33,060 nucleotides of DNA from Planctomycetota bacterium (GTDB taxonomy: Bacteria > Planctomycetota > Phycisphaerae > Phycisphaerales > SM1A02), in assembly GCA_022568135.1 (NCBI GenBank), contig JADFFQ010000042.1, positions 1 through 33,060 on the forward strand, read 5' to 3'. Each line of letters opens with the position of its first letter. Position 1 is the first letter of the stretch. Under the pieces are notes generated by a model that was not told the DNA's origin, ran no database searches, and worked only from the letters and a program-made list of their open reading frames with translations. Made by a program: the position numbers and the translations under genes. Below are positions 1 through 7,616 of this stretch, piece after piece.

Positions 1-302
1 TCGTGGCCGGTGGCGTCACGGGCGTGCTCGGGCTGTGCGGCCTTGCCTCCGGGAGCAAGATTCCGATCTTGGGCGCGATGATCAATACGCTCAGCCCGGT
101 CAATCTGCTCTGGGCGATCGTCTATCCGGCCAAGGCCATCCTGACCAGCTCAACACAAAACGACATCATGGCCGCACGGATCAGCATGGTCGTCGGGGCC
201 CTGCTCGCCGCGGGCGGTTACGCGACCCTCGTGTATCTCATGCTCACGACCATGCGGCGCAGCTTCATGATGACCGTCCGCCGCCTCGCCGGCGCCGCGT
301 GA
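1..302 (+). CDS. C-terminal part of a membrane protein, possibly an ABC-type permease
   Basis: The reading frame is open from the window edge to a TGA at 300-302, so only the last ~100 residues are visible. They contain a hydrophobic stretch around INTLSPVNLLWAIVYP and a clear membrane helix (ISMVVGALLAAGGYATLVYLM) followed by a basic tail (TMRRSFMMTVRRL), which suggests the C-terminus lies in the cytoplasm. The SPVNLLWAIVYP region reminds me of planctomycetal ABC-2-type permeases, but no diagnostic motif is present. The GTG at position 3 is probably internal. The stop codon lies at the edge of an imperfect direct repeat that recurs after the next gene. I am confident it is a membrane protein and unsure of the family. 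Confidence 0.55.
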   Translation, partial: VAGGVTGVLGLCGLASGSKIPILGAMINTLSPVNLLWAIVYPAKAILTSSTQNDIMAARISMVVGALLAAGGYATLVYLMLTTMRRSFMMTVRRLAGAA

Positions 303-350
303 GGCCCCCGACGCGGTTCGTCAACAGCCCCACCGCCCCGACTTTCGACC
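301..350. repeat. Left copy of imperfect direct repeat around the glutamine amidotransferase gene
   Basis: About 50 bp starting at the stop codon of the upstream gene. It aligns with 1376-1425, sharing GACGCG, a TTC-T-AACA core and the block GCCCCGACTTTC, with roughly 80 percent identity and one small gap. The two copies bracket the glutamine amidotransferase gene. Confidence 0.6.
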
Positions 351-509
351 CAATCTACGGTAGGCCTGGGAACTGTGCTTTGCGTTGATGAGGTGTCATT
401 GTATTGTGGGATGGGCCGCGCCGGCGGATTCTGTATCCGCACGCGTCGAAGGCCGTCAGTTTCATCAGGTCGCTGGTGCAGCACTCACCGACCGGCAGGA
501 GGCGACGCC

Positions 510-1367
510 ATGTGCAGGTTCCTGGCTTATAAGGGCCGAGAAATGTTCATGTCCGATTTGATCAGCAAGTCGGCCCAGTCGCTCATCCGGCAGAGTTACC
601 AAGCCAAGCACCGCAAGGAACCGCTCAACGGTGACGGCTTTGGCGTTGGATGGTACGTGCCGGAGATTGACCCGACGCCGTGCGTCTTTACGAGCATCAC
701 GCCCGCATGGAGCAACGCAAATCTTCGCCGCCTAGCCGAGAAAATCCGCTCTGCATGCATCTTCGCGCACGTGCGAGCCGCAACGCCCGGCCTGTTGGTC
801 AGCGAAGTGAACTGCCACCCGTTCCAGTACGATCGGTTCCTCTGGATGCACAACGGGGACATCGGGCAGTTCGACAGAATCAAGCGGCGCCTGCGCCAGT
901 CACTCAGCGACGAGCTCTACAACTTCATCCAGGGGACGACGGACTCGGAACATGCCTTCGCGGTCTTCCTCAATGAGCTCACTGATCATATGGAGGACCA
1001 GTCGATTGATTGCCTGGAGAAAGCTGTCCGAGCGACCATCAATCAGCTGAACGCTTGGGGCGAAGAGGTCGGAGCTTCAGTGCCGTCGCACTTGAACTTT
1101 GCGATCACGGATGGTCAAAGCGTGATTGCGACTCGATACGTGAATGACCCGGCACGAGAACCGCCGTCACTGTACATATCGCGCGGCGAGAGATTCGAAT
1201 GTCTCGACGGCCGGTGTCGGATGGTTTCAGCAGGCCGTGACGTGCGAGCAGCCATCATCGCATCGGAACCACTGACCGAGGCAGCATCGGACTGGGAACA
1301 GATACCGAGGAATCACATGGTCACGATCACTCCCGACATGCACGTTCGGATCTCGCCGATCGAGTAG
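510..1367 (+). CDS. Class II glutamine amidotransferase family protein
   Basis: About 285 residues, with an N-terminal nucleophile-type glutaminase fold. The frame is open from further upstream, but the ATG at 510 is chosen because AGGAGG lies 7 nt before it and because it places Cys at residue 2 (MCRFLAYKG). In class II amidotransferases that Cys becomes the catalytic nucleophile after Met removal. Family motifs follow: NGDGFGVGWY, HVRAATPG, NCHPF and WMHNGDI. No synthase domain is attached, so this is a stand-alone member of the YafJ/EgtC-like group (GATase_4). It would release ammonia from glutamine or a gamma-glutamyl compound, and its acceptor cannot be told from sequence. It stands alone between imperfect direct repeats and is followed by a recombinase remnant, which suggests acquisition. 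Confidence 0.88.
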   Translation: MCRFLAYKGREMFMSDLISKSAQSLIRQSYQAKHRKEPLNGDGFGVGWYVPEIDPTPCVFTSITPAWSNANLRRLAEKIRSACIFAHVRAATPGLLVSEVNCHPFQYDRFLWMHNGDIGQFDRIKRRLRQSLSDELYNFIQGTTDSEHAFAVFLNELTDHMEDQSIDCLEKAVRATINQLNAWGEEVGASVPSHLNFAITDGQSVIATRYVNDPAREPPSLYISRGERFECLDGRCRMVSAGRDVRAAIIASEPLTEAASDWEQIPRNHMVTITPDMHVRISPIE

Positions 1368-1375
1368 CGCGTGAA

Positions 1376-1425
1376 CGCGGCCCGGACGCGATTCTTTAAC
1401 ATCCCCACTGCCCCGACTTTCCCAG
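1376..1425. repeat. Right copy of imperfect direct repeat
   Basis: Starts just after the stop of the amidotransferase gene and matches 301-350 (shared GACGCG, AACA and GCCCCGACTTTC). It is followed by a second short CCCGACTTT word at about 1437. Confidence 0.55.
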
Positions 1426-1445
1426 TGGTAAATGGCCCGACTTTT

Positions 1446-1641
1446 CACTGGCCGCACGGCTGCTTCCAGGACCTCCGCAAGACGGTTGCCCGCCACGCGA
1501 TGCGCTGCCAACGGGGTGCCGATGCACGAGCTACAGGCCCACCTGGGGCACAGCAGCATCACGACCACGGCCGAGTATTACACCGACGTTGAGAAGTCGG
1601 CGGCAGACAGGCTCCGCAAGGTGTTCGCCCGCGTCGCCTGA
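1446..1641 (+). pseudogene. Tyrosine recombinase (phage-type integrase) C-terminal remnant, frameshifted
   Basis: One frame reads CFQDLRKTVARHAM, resembling the box II start (H-x-L-R-x-T-x-A) of tyrosine recombinases, although the usual His is replaced by Gln. A second frame then continues as GVPMHELQAHLGHSSITTT followed by AEYYTDVEKSA. This gives the LGH motif and the catalytic Tyr region. The two parts fit end to end only if a frameshift is accepted near 1500-1512. The N-terminal three quarters of a normal integrase is absent, as the DNA upstream is the amidotransferase gene and a repeat. The product would therefore be inactive. It is a trace of an integrative element in this corner of the genome. 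Confidence 0.8.
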
Positions 1642-1700
1642 TCTGGTGATCCATCAGTGTGCAATCGACGAAAGACCCCGCCGAAAGTAGGGTTTTTCAA

Positions 1701-1774
<74 letters not shown>

Positions 1775-1898
1775 AGGTGCCGTGGGGAGCGATTCGCAGC
1801 CGGGTAGCCTAGCAGCCGGCTCAGGGCGGCTCAAGCGCGCCAGGCTGGGGCGGAGCACCCCTTCGGGCGCCCACGCCCCCACCCGCTGGGGGGCGGAG

Positions 1899-1926
1899 TT
1901 GATTTTCCGCCGATGATCTCAATAAT
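1899..1926 (+). promoter_or_regulatory. Candidate sigma70-type promoter for rpsT
   Basis: TTGATT at 1899-1904 and AATAAT at 1921-1926 with 16-nt spacing. This would start transcription roughly 28 nt before the GTG of rpsT. The elements are good but not perfect, and the call rests on the sequence alone. Confidence 0.4.
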
Positions 1927-1960
1927 GTCTGCCTCTGCATCTTGAAGCGGGACCTCACTC

Positions 1961-2239
1961 GTGCCCACGACTATCTCGGCCAAGAAACGTGTTCGCCAAA
2001 ACGCCCATCGGCGGGCCATCAACCACTGGCGGAAGCGTCGAATCAAGACCCAGATCAAGAGCTTTCTCCAGGCGATCCAGGAGCAGGACCTGGCCACGGC
2101 GGAGGCTGCGTTCCGCAAGACATGCGGGATCCTGGACCGGATTGGGTGTACCAGCACACTGCACCGCAACACCGTCGCTCGCCGCAAGAGCCGCCTGGCT
2201 CGCCGGCTCAACGCGCTGAAGCAGGCCGCCTCAGCCTAG
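1961..2239 (+). CDS. rpsT: 30S ribosomal protein S20
   Basis: 92 residues, very basic and helical, with the conserved S20 start (SAKKRVRQNAHRRAIN) and the C-terminal block NTVARRKSRLARRLN. S20 is a primary binder of 16S rRNA in the 30S body. The start is a GTG at 1961, since no ATG lies in this frame nearby and the family begins at this point. The ribosome binding site is weak, as is common for S20, which in E. coli is translationally autoregulated from a poor start codon; whether that applies here is inference. The gene stands alone, divergent from tRNA-Arg. Length is normal for the family. Confidence 0.97.
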   Translation: MPTTISAKKRVRQNAHRRAINHWRKRRIKTQIKSFLQAIQEQDLATAEAAFRKTCGILDRIGCTSTLHRNTVARRKSRLARRLNALKQAASA

Positions 2240-2520
2240 TGCTACAACGCTACAGAAGCCGTGGAACCATCCGCCACGGGCGGAAACACCGATCAACACG
2301 GGTCGGCAAGACGAGGCGTTTGGCGAACCCGGTCCTTGCTCGCGCAACCGTCAGGTTGTGAACAAGCCCGCACGACATGGTTTCGAACTCTTATGATCTG
2401 CGTCCATCTGTGTTTATCTGCGGTTTCACCTTCTTGATGAGCCCGAGCATAGCGCTGGAGTACTAATCAGCTCGGGGCGCGCCGCGGCGGGTCGTCGCCG
2501 ATGGCCTCGGGGGAGGTGCG
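2240..2520. other. Intergenic region between rpsT and the CPBP protease
   Basis: No coding potential is evident. It holds a small hairpin (CCGCC-ACG-GGCGG, about 2269-2281) that could end rpsT transcription although no T-run follows. It also holds three tandem 10-mers at 2396-2425 and the GGAGGT ribosome binding site (2512-2517) of the next gene. Confidence 0.5.
2396..2425. repeat. Three tandem 10-bp units, ATCTGYGNYY type
   Basis: ATCTGCGTCC, ATCTGTGTTT and ATCTGCGGTT lie head to tail. From memory, similar ATCTGTG-type words occur between genes in several unrelated bacterial phyla. Function unknown. Confidence 0.6.
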
Positions 2521-3372
2521 GTGGCCGCAGCCAGTGGAGCAGGGCAGGTCATGTCGAGGACCCGTGCATCAGGGGCAGCCCGGCCGAAGAAGACGCAACC
2601 GGCACCGGGCACCTATGGCATGGTGTCCAAACAGCCGCTGCAGATCCTTGTCTTTCTTCTGCCCCTGGTGATCCTCTACGAGCTCGGCCTGGCCATGTTG
2701 CTGCGCACCGAGGGCGGCGTTCAAACCGTCACCGCACACAAGACGATCATCGATCTGTTTGTGACCTTCGGCGTGACGCCGACCGGAGGACTTTTTCTCG
2801 GCGGCATGGCCATCGTGATCGTCCTGCTCATCTGGCATCTGCTCAACCGCGATCCATGGCATATCGATCCCGCAACACCGGGGCTGATGGCCATAGAGTC
2901 GTTGCTGTTGGCCGTCCCGCTGATCGTGCTGGGTCGGATCATCGGCGGGAGCCCCGACGCCGCGGGGGTGACCGCTATCGGTGCTGGTGAGCCGCCGGCG
3001 GTCGTCGAGATCGCGAGCATGAGCATCTGGTCCAAGCTGGCGATCAGCATCGGGGCAGGCCTGTACGAGGAGCTGCTGTTTCGGATGCTGCTGATCGCGG
3101 TGCTGCACACGATGTTGGTTGATGTGGGGAAAATCGGCTCGGGGCTCGGCGCCGTCATTGCGGTGGGCATTTCAGCCGCAGCTTTCACCTGGTATCACCC
3201 GCTGGCTGACGTCCATGGCGGCCTGGCGATCGAGAAGGCGGTGTTCTATTTCCTGGCCGGGCTCTACTTCGGGGCGGTGTACGTGCTCCGCGGCTTCGGG
3301 ATCGTGGTGGGCGTTCATGCGATCTACGACATCGTCACGGTGTCGATGCTGCACGATCCGGCCGGTGGCTGA
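2521..3372 (+). CDS. CPBP family intramembrane metalloprotease (CAAX protease/bacteriocin-processing type)
   Basis: 283 residues with about 7-8 hydrophobic segments. The family's glutamic-type active site is present: EELLFR at 183-188 (E183, E184, R188), H226 in the WYHP segment and H266 in GVHAIYD. These correspond to motifs 1 to 3 of the Abi/CAAX (CPBP) family. Substrates of bacterial members are mostly unknown and none can be inferred here. The GTG at 2521 has GGAGGT only 3 nt upstream, so the ATG at 2551 is a possible alternative. The first ~35 residues are basic and Ala/Gly-rich and probably cytoplasmic. The gene stands alone between rpsT and the thioredoxin gene. Confidence 0.88.
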   Translation: MAAASGAGQVMSRTRASGAARPKKTQPAPGTYGMVSKQPLQILVFLLPLVILYELGLAMLLRTEGGVQTVTAHKTIIDLFVTFGVTPTGGLFLGGMAIVIVLLIWHLLNRDPWHIDPATPGLMAIESLLLAVPLIVLGRIIGGSPDAAGVTAIGAGEPPAVVEIASMSIWSKLAISIGAGLYEELLFRMLLIAVLHTMLVDVGKIGSGLGAVIAVGISAAAFTWYHPLADVHGGLAIEKAVFYFLAGLYFGAVYVLRGFGIVVGVHAIYDIVTVSMLHDPAGG

Positions 3373-3474
3373 TGAGTCCTGCATAGGTCATGCTCGATTC
3401 GCACACCCAGAAACCAGCAGGAGAATTCGCTGCGAGTCTCCTAACGGTGCAAATGATCTCCGAGCGACCTTCAA

Positions 3475-3524
3475 TAGCCGGGACGCTACGCGTCCCGGCA
3501 CCGGCGGGCGTAGCCCGCCGGCTA
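3475..3524. repeat. Double palindromic intergenic repeat
   Basis: Two perfect hairpins in tandem: GCCGGGACG-CTACG-CGTCCCGGC at 3477-3499 and CCGGCGGGC-GTA-GCCCGCCGG at 3501-3521. The ends TAGCCGG (3475-3481) and CCGGCTA (3518-3524) can also pair with each other, so the unit can fold in two alternative ways. It lies between the protease and the thioredoxin gene, resembles REP-like elements and may also act as a terminator. Confidence 0.75.
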
Positions 3525-3547
3525 CCCAAGAACCCCCGAGGAGTTTG

Positions 3548-3556
3548 TGGTACAAT
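3548..3556 (+). promoter_or_regulatory. Candidate extended -10 promoter for the thioredoxin-like gene
   Basis: TGG-TACAAT fits an extended -10 (TGnTATAAT), about 44 nt before the start codon. No convincing -35 is visible upstream, where the palindromic repeat lies. Confidence 0.4.
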
Positions 3557-3599
3557 CAATGCAGCTGCGCCACGGCTTGTCAATATAAGGAGACACACC

Positions 3600-4679
3600 A
3601 TGCTGCGGACAACAATGACGGCCACTGCGATTGCCCTCTGGGGCGCCACCATGTGCCTGGCCGGCGGTGGTCACGACGAGTCGTTGACCATCGGCGACCG
3701 AGCCCCCGCAATCGACATCGCCCATTGGCTGAAGGGCAACCAGGTCAGCGAGTACGAATCGGGCAAAGTCTACGTCCTGGAGTTCTGGGCCACCTGGTGC
3801 GCACCATGCCGGGCCAGCATCCCGCACCTCAGCGAACTTCAGAAACAGTACCGGGATTACGACGTGACCTTCATCGGCGTCAGCGATGAGAAACTTCCGA
3901 CCGTCGTCGGATTCCTCTGCAAAGCGGACAAGCAGCGCGAACTTTGGAACGACAAGATCCAGTACACGCTGGCGACCGACCCCGACCGCTCGGTTGCAAA
4001 CGCCTATATGAAACCGGCCGGTCAAAACGGTATTCCGACGGCATTCATCATCGGCAAGGACGCTCGGATCGAATGGATCGGCTCTCCCATGGAGATAGAC
4101 GATGTGCTTGACGCGGTCGTCCGCGATAGCTGGGATCGTGATTCGTTTAGGGTCGAGTTTGAGCGGGAGGCAGGGCCGGCTCGCAAAGCAATGCGGCTCA
4201 TCGATAAGATTGATGCGGCTTCAGATAAGGGGCAGTGGGCCGCTGCGATCGGCGATCTCGATGAGCTGCTTAAGTCGCAGCCGGGCTACGCCCGCCACCA
4301 AACCAGGCTGTTCCGCAAGATGCTGAAGCAGCGGGACGACACCGCTAAGACCTACGCATATGGCCGGACGATCATGCGCGGGCACTGGGATGAAGCGAGT
4401 ACCTTGAATCAGCTCGCCTGGTTTACGGTCGATGACGAAGGCGTGAAGAGTCGCGACTTTGAGTTCGCGATGGAAGCCGCGCTACGCGCGAATGAACTCA
4501 CCGATGCAGAAAATGCCGGCATCCTGGACACCGTCGCCCGCGTCTACTACGAGCGAGGCGATCTGGCCTCGGCGATCACCTGGCAGCGCAAGGCCCTTGA
4601 ACAGGCCGCTGGCACGGCATCGGAAGACCTGATTCACGAAACGCTGGAGAAGTACGAGAAGGAAGCCCAGGAGAGATGA
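3600..4679 (+). CDS. TlpA-like thioredoxin-fold protein with helical-repeat C-terminal domain, exported
   Basis: 359 residues. The ATG at 3600 is chosen because AAGGAG lies 7 nt upstream and a signal peptide follows directly (MLRTTMTATAIALWGATMCL). Residues ~25-190 form a TlpA/ResA-type thioredoxin domain with the redox pair WCAPC (C67, C70) and the cis-Pro region NGIPTAFII. Residues ~200-355 are helical and look like degenerate TPR units (KGQWAAAIGDLDELLKSQPG, then ERGDLASAITWQRKALEQA). It is probably a periplasmic thiol-disulfide oxidoreductase docked to partners through the C-terminal repeats. The signal-peptide Cys does not fit a lipobox well, so it is likely soluble. The frame is open further upstream, but that region is the palindromic repeat and promoter. 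Confidence 0.88.
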   Translation: MLRTTMTATAIALWGATMCLAGGGHDESLTIGDRAPAIDIAHWLKGNQVSEYESGKVYVLEFWATWCAPCRASIPHLSELQKQYRDYDVTFIGVSDEKLPTVVGFLCKADKQRELWNDKIQYTLATDPDRSVANAYMKPAGQNGIPTAFIIGKDARIEWIGSPMEIDDVLDAVVRDSWDRDSFRVEFEREAGPARKAMRLIDKIDAASDKGQWAAAIGDLDELLKSQPGYARHQTRLFRKMLKQRDDTAKTYAYGRTIMRGHWDEASTLNQLAWFTVDDEGVKSRDFEFAMEAALRANELTDAENAGILDTVARVYYERGDLASAITWQRKALEQAAGTASEDLIHETLEKYEKEAQER

Positions 4680-4780
4680 CGGGCGCTGACCCACGCGATT
4701 GAGCAACCCAACGAATCGAACGCGTTCAGATTCATCGACGCGCACGGCTTCAAACAGCCCCGCACAGGAGTGAGGGGTTC

Positions 4781-4800
4781 CCGCGGGTTACCACCCGCGG
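4781..4800. repeat. Palindromic element or terminator-like hairpin
   Basis: CCGCGGG-TTACCA-CCCGCGG forms a perfect 7-bp stem with a 6-nt loop. It lies between two genes converging on this spot (thioredoxin on plus, Gfo/Idh on minus). There is no T-run, and its loop resembles that of the palindromes elsewhere in the window (TACC), so it may be a REP-like unit rather than a terminator. Confidence 0.5.
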
Positions 4801-4921
4801 CTGTGAAACAAACAGTGCGCGCGAATTCCTCCTATGCGGAATCACACGGGTTCGGCTGATCGCCGGACCCTTGTTTTCCGATGGCTGCGGCCTCGACCTT
4901 TCGGCGCCTGCTGGACGCGGG

Positions 4922-5998
4922 TCAGGCGATCTCAAGCTCATGGCCTTGCTCGGCGGAGCGATACAGGACGTCGATCAGTGCCTGCACACTCCGGCCGTTC
5001 TGGGCTGAGGCGTGCGGGACACTGCGATGCGTCAGCGCGTGTGAGAACAACTCGTACTGCCTCTGCCAAGCGGCCTCCCATGGATCGCACTGCGGCAGCG
5101 GGGGCCTCTCATCCACAAGCTCGCCATCGTGCTCGGTGGTGATGATCAGCTCATTGCGCCACAGGTCAAAGTAGCAGCCGCCTTGTTCCCCGAGCAGGAC
5201 AATCCCGTCGGATTGCACACCTTCGGGCACGTTCGCCGCCCACGTGACGTTCAGCTCCATCGTCAGACCGGTGTCGAATCGGATGAAGGCCATCGCTGCA
5301 TCTTCGACATCGAACACGCCGTGTCGATTGGGCGGGTCTGACCACATCTCGGTGTAGGTGTATCGATCGATCGGCGAGCCGAAGGTGCTCGTGCACACGG
5401 CGCCGGCCCGCGTTGCCTTGGGAAATCCCGTTATATGCAGTACCAAATCGATCAAGTGCACCCCCAGATCCATGAGCACGCCCCCGCCGGACTGCGATTT
5501 GGTCGTAAACCATTTACCGAGTCCGGGTATGCCGCGGCGTCGGCAGAGGGTCGCCCGAGCGTGGTATATCCGCCCCAAGGACCCCGCCGCAACAAGGTCA
5601 CGAGCCGCTTGCGATGCGGGCGCACATCTGCAAACAAACCCCAATTGCACCAGCCGTCCGGTCAGCCGCATCGTCTGAATAATCTCATCGCACTGGGCCA
5701 CGTTCATGGCCATCGGCTTCTCAAGCAGCACGTCCTTTCCCGCGCGAAGCGCCGCGATCGCCATATCCTTGTGAAACACGTTGGGCGTGGCCACGACCAC
5801 AGCGCCCAGCTCGGGCATGGCCAGAAGTTCGTCGAGCGAGGTGGTCGCCTGGGCGCCCGGATATTTCGCCGCGAGCGCTTGTGCCCGCTCCTCATGGACG
5901 TCACAAACGCCCGCTAGACGAATCCCGACCTTTGCTGCGGCCTTCGCGTGCAGCATCGCAATGCCCCCGCCGCCGATGATCCCAAGCTGTACTGTCAC
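4922..5998 (-). CDS. Gfo/Idh/MocA family NAD(P)-dependent oxidoreductase
   Basis: 358 residues. There is an N-terminal Rossmann domain with GIIGGGGIA at 6-14 and the family signature EKP at 93-95, followed by the C-terminal alpha/beta domain with GGGVLMDLGVHLIDL. Members oxidise or reduce hydroxyl groups on sugars and inositols, or dehydrogenate other small molecules. Planctomycetes have many paralogues and the substrate cannot be read from sequence. The start is GTG at 5998, with GGAGGG 5 nt upstream on the coding strand. It diverges from the FAD oxidoreductase, and the short space between them probably holds both promoters. The two could serve one pathway, but that is inference. Confidence 0.93.
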   Translation of the reverse strand: MTVQLGIIGGGGIAMLHAKAAAKVGIRLAGVCDVHEERAQALAAKYPGAQATTSLDELLAMPELGAVVVATPNVFHKDMAIAALRAGKDVLLEKPMAMNVAQCDEIIQTMRLTGRLVQLGFVCRCAPASQAARDLVAAGSLGRIYHARATLCRRRGIPGLGKWFTTKSQSGGGVLMDLGVHLIDLVLHITGFPKATRAGAVCTSTFGSPIDRYTYTEMWSDPPNRHGVFDVEDAAMAFIRFDTGLTMELNVTWAANVPEGVQSDGIVLLGEQGGCYFDLWRNELIITTEHDGELVDERPPLPQCDPWEAAWQRQYELFSHALTHRSVPHASAQNGRSVQALIDVLYRSAEQGHELEIA

Positions 5999-6090
5999 GG
6001 GCGCCCTCCACTATGCAAGGCGAGGCAACGATAACGACTCACCTGTCCGGCTACAATGCGCACGGCCGACCGGATCCGGAGACCAAGCAG

Positions 6091-7395
6091 GTGAGCAGCT
6101 CGCATACGATCGTTGTCGGGGCCGGGATCGTCGGCGTTTCTGCGGCGTACTACCTGGCCAAGCGTGGTCACCGTGTCACGCTGATCGACAAGGGCGACCT
6201 CGCCAGCGGCGTGTCGTTCGGCAGCGCCGGAATCATCGCCATCGGCCATCCGCCGCTTCCCCGGCCGGGCCTCGTCAAGCAAGTCCTCAAGTGGATGCTC
6301 GACGGCGGCAGTCCCCTGTATGTTCCCCCTCGATTCGATCTGGCGATGGCTCGATGGTTCTGGGAGTTCCGCCGGGCGTGCACGGAAGCCCATTTTCAAT
6401 ACAGCATGGACATGCTCGCAAGGCTCGGCCGCGAAGCAAAGGTGTGCTTCGAGCAGATCATGAGCGACGAGGCGATGTCCAGCGTGTATCACCGGGACGG
6501 CTGGCTGGAGATCTTTCGCACCGAGGAGGGGCTGGCCGAGGGCCTGCGCCACGCCGAGCTGCTCGAACGTTACGAGTTCGACGTTGAAATCCTTGACGGC
6601 AACGAATTGCATCGCCGCCAGCCGGCGTTCAAAGACGGCGTCGTCGGCGCGGTGATGTTCAGCGATAGCTCGTTCATGGACCCCCACCAGTTCCTCATTG
6701 CCCTAGCTAAGCGGGCCGAGGCTCATGGAGCGGTCATCCGCACCAATGCCGAGATGATGGAGGTGCTCGTTCGTGAAGGACGCTTCGTCGGCGTGCGCCT
6801 CCTTAGCGGCCAACGCCTCGAAGCCGACACGCTGGTGCTGGCGACCGGCATCTGGACCACCGCCCTGGCCAGGAAGATCGGCTTTATGGTGCCGATGCAG
6901 GCCGGCAAGGGCTACCACCGCAACATTACCCTTCCCAAACCGTGCCTGACCATTGCTAGCGTGCTCGCGGAAACGCATGTTGCGGTGACCCCGCTTCCCG
7001 ACATGCTGCGATTGTCCGGCACCGTCGAGTTCTCCGGGATCAACCACCATATGGTCCAGAAAAGGCTGGATATGCTCACGGCCGCCGCTCGACACTATCT
7101 CCAAGGAATAGGAGAAACGCAGACGGTCTCGGAATGGTGCGGCTTGCGGCCATGCACCGCAGACGGGCTGCCTGTGGTCGGCTGGGCACCGAGGCTTGCC
7201 GGCGTGTTCGTCGCCACCGGTCACGCCCGACTGGGGTTCACGCTCGGTCCGGTGACCGGCAAACTCGTGAGTGAGTGCATCCTGGATGGTGAACCGTCGA
7301 TCGACATCACCCCGATGCGCGTGGATCGGTTCGGCTCAAGGCGTCGCTGGGGACCGACCGCCCCCCGCGTGCCGGCCCCATCAGCCGCTGGGTAA
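6091..7395 (+). CDS. FAD-dependent oxidoreductase, DadA-like (D-amino-acid dehydrogenase family)
   Basis: About 434 residues from GTG 6091. This start is preferred because the FAD-binding motif follows at once (TIVVGAGIVG, GxGxxG at 10-15), GGAG lies 9 nt upstream, and it leaves room for a promoter between the divergent genes. An in-frame ATG at 6013 would add 26 residues. Features of the DAO fold are visible: ASGVSFGSAGIIA near the flavin site, and the C-terminal second FAD segment GLRPCTADGLPVVG followed by ATGHARLGFTLGPVTGK. The closest match by eye is DadA, which oxidatively deaminates D-amino acids and passes electrons to the membrane. Glycine oxidase-like or sarcosine-type substrates are alternatives. 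The last ~20 residues are Pro-rich and not conserved in the family. Confidence 0.88.
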   Translation: MSSSHTIVVGAGIVGVSAAYYLAKRGHRVTLIDKGDLASGVSFGSAGIIAIGHPPLPRPGLVKQVLKWMLDGGSPLYVPPRFDLAMARWFWEFRRACTEAHFQYSMDMLARLGREAKVCFEQIMSDEAMSSVYHRDGWLEIFRTEEGLAEGLRHAELLERYEFDVEILDGNELHRRQPAFKDGVVGAVMFSDSSFMDPHQFLIALAKRAEAHGAVIRTNAEMMEVLVREGRFVGVRLLSGQRLEADTLVLATGIWTTALARKIGFMVPMQAGKGYHRNITLPKPCLTIASVLAETHVAVTPLPDMLRLSGTVEFSGINHHMVQKRLDMLTAAARHYLQGIGETQTVSEWCGLRPCTADGLPVVGWAPRLAGVFVATGHARLGFTLGPVTGKLVSECILDGEPSIDITPMRVDRFGSRRRWGPTAPRVPAPSAAG

Positions 7396-7408
7396 CTCAA
7401 TTCGACGC

Positions 7409-7437
7409 TTGACATCCATGTGCCCGCAGCGCAGACT
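7409..7437 (+). promoter_or_regulatory. Candidate promoter for tRNA-Gly
   Basis: A perfect -35 (TTGACA, 7409-7414) and a weak -10 (CAGACT, 7432-7437) separated by 17 nt, about 12 nt before the mature tRNA 5' end. The spacing and position suit a stable RNA promoter, but the -10 is poor. Confidence 0.4.
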
Positions 7438-7448
7438 TGAGACGCAGC

Positions 7449-7520
7449 GCGGGTGTAATTCAGTGGTAGAATGTCAGCTTCCCAAGCTGAACGTCGCCGG
7501 TTCGAATCCGGTCACCCGCT
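7449..7520 (+). tRNA. tRNA-Gly (anticodon CCC)
   Basis: Acceptor stem GCGGGTG/CACCCGC, D stem ATTC/GAAT, anticodon stem TCAGC/GCTGA around the loop TTCCCAA (anticodon CCC), and T stem GCCGG/CCGGT with loop TTCGAAT. The discriminator is T and no CCA is encoded. The 3' part, from the anticodon loop onward, is duplicated at 9040-9083, which marks it as an integration site. Confidence 0.95.
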
Positions 7521-7522
7521 TT
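7479..7522 (+). repeat. attachment-site-like direct repeat, left copy (3' half of tRNA-Gly)
   Basis: These 44 bp run from the anticodon loop through the acceptor stem into TTT. They recur at 9040-9083 with 42 of 44 positions identical; the differences are at 7490/9051 and 7512/9073. This is the usual pattern when an element integrates into the 3' half of a tRNA gene. Confidence 0.85.
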
Positions 7523-7616
7523 GCCCGGAAGTTTGGCTGCATCAGAGCAATACGAAAACCCACATTTCCCCAGTAGAACAGCCCGAGAAATACCTAGCGA
7601 GGTACGACTGAGCGGA

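Noticed and set aside
1663-1700. Third copy of the amidotransferase-flanking repeat near TTTTTCAACA
   Set aside because: Only about 8-10 bases resemble the repeat, too few to distinguish from chance.
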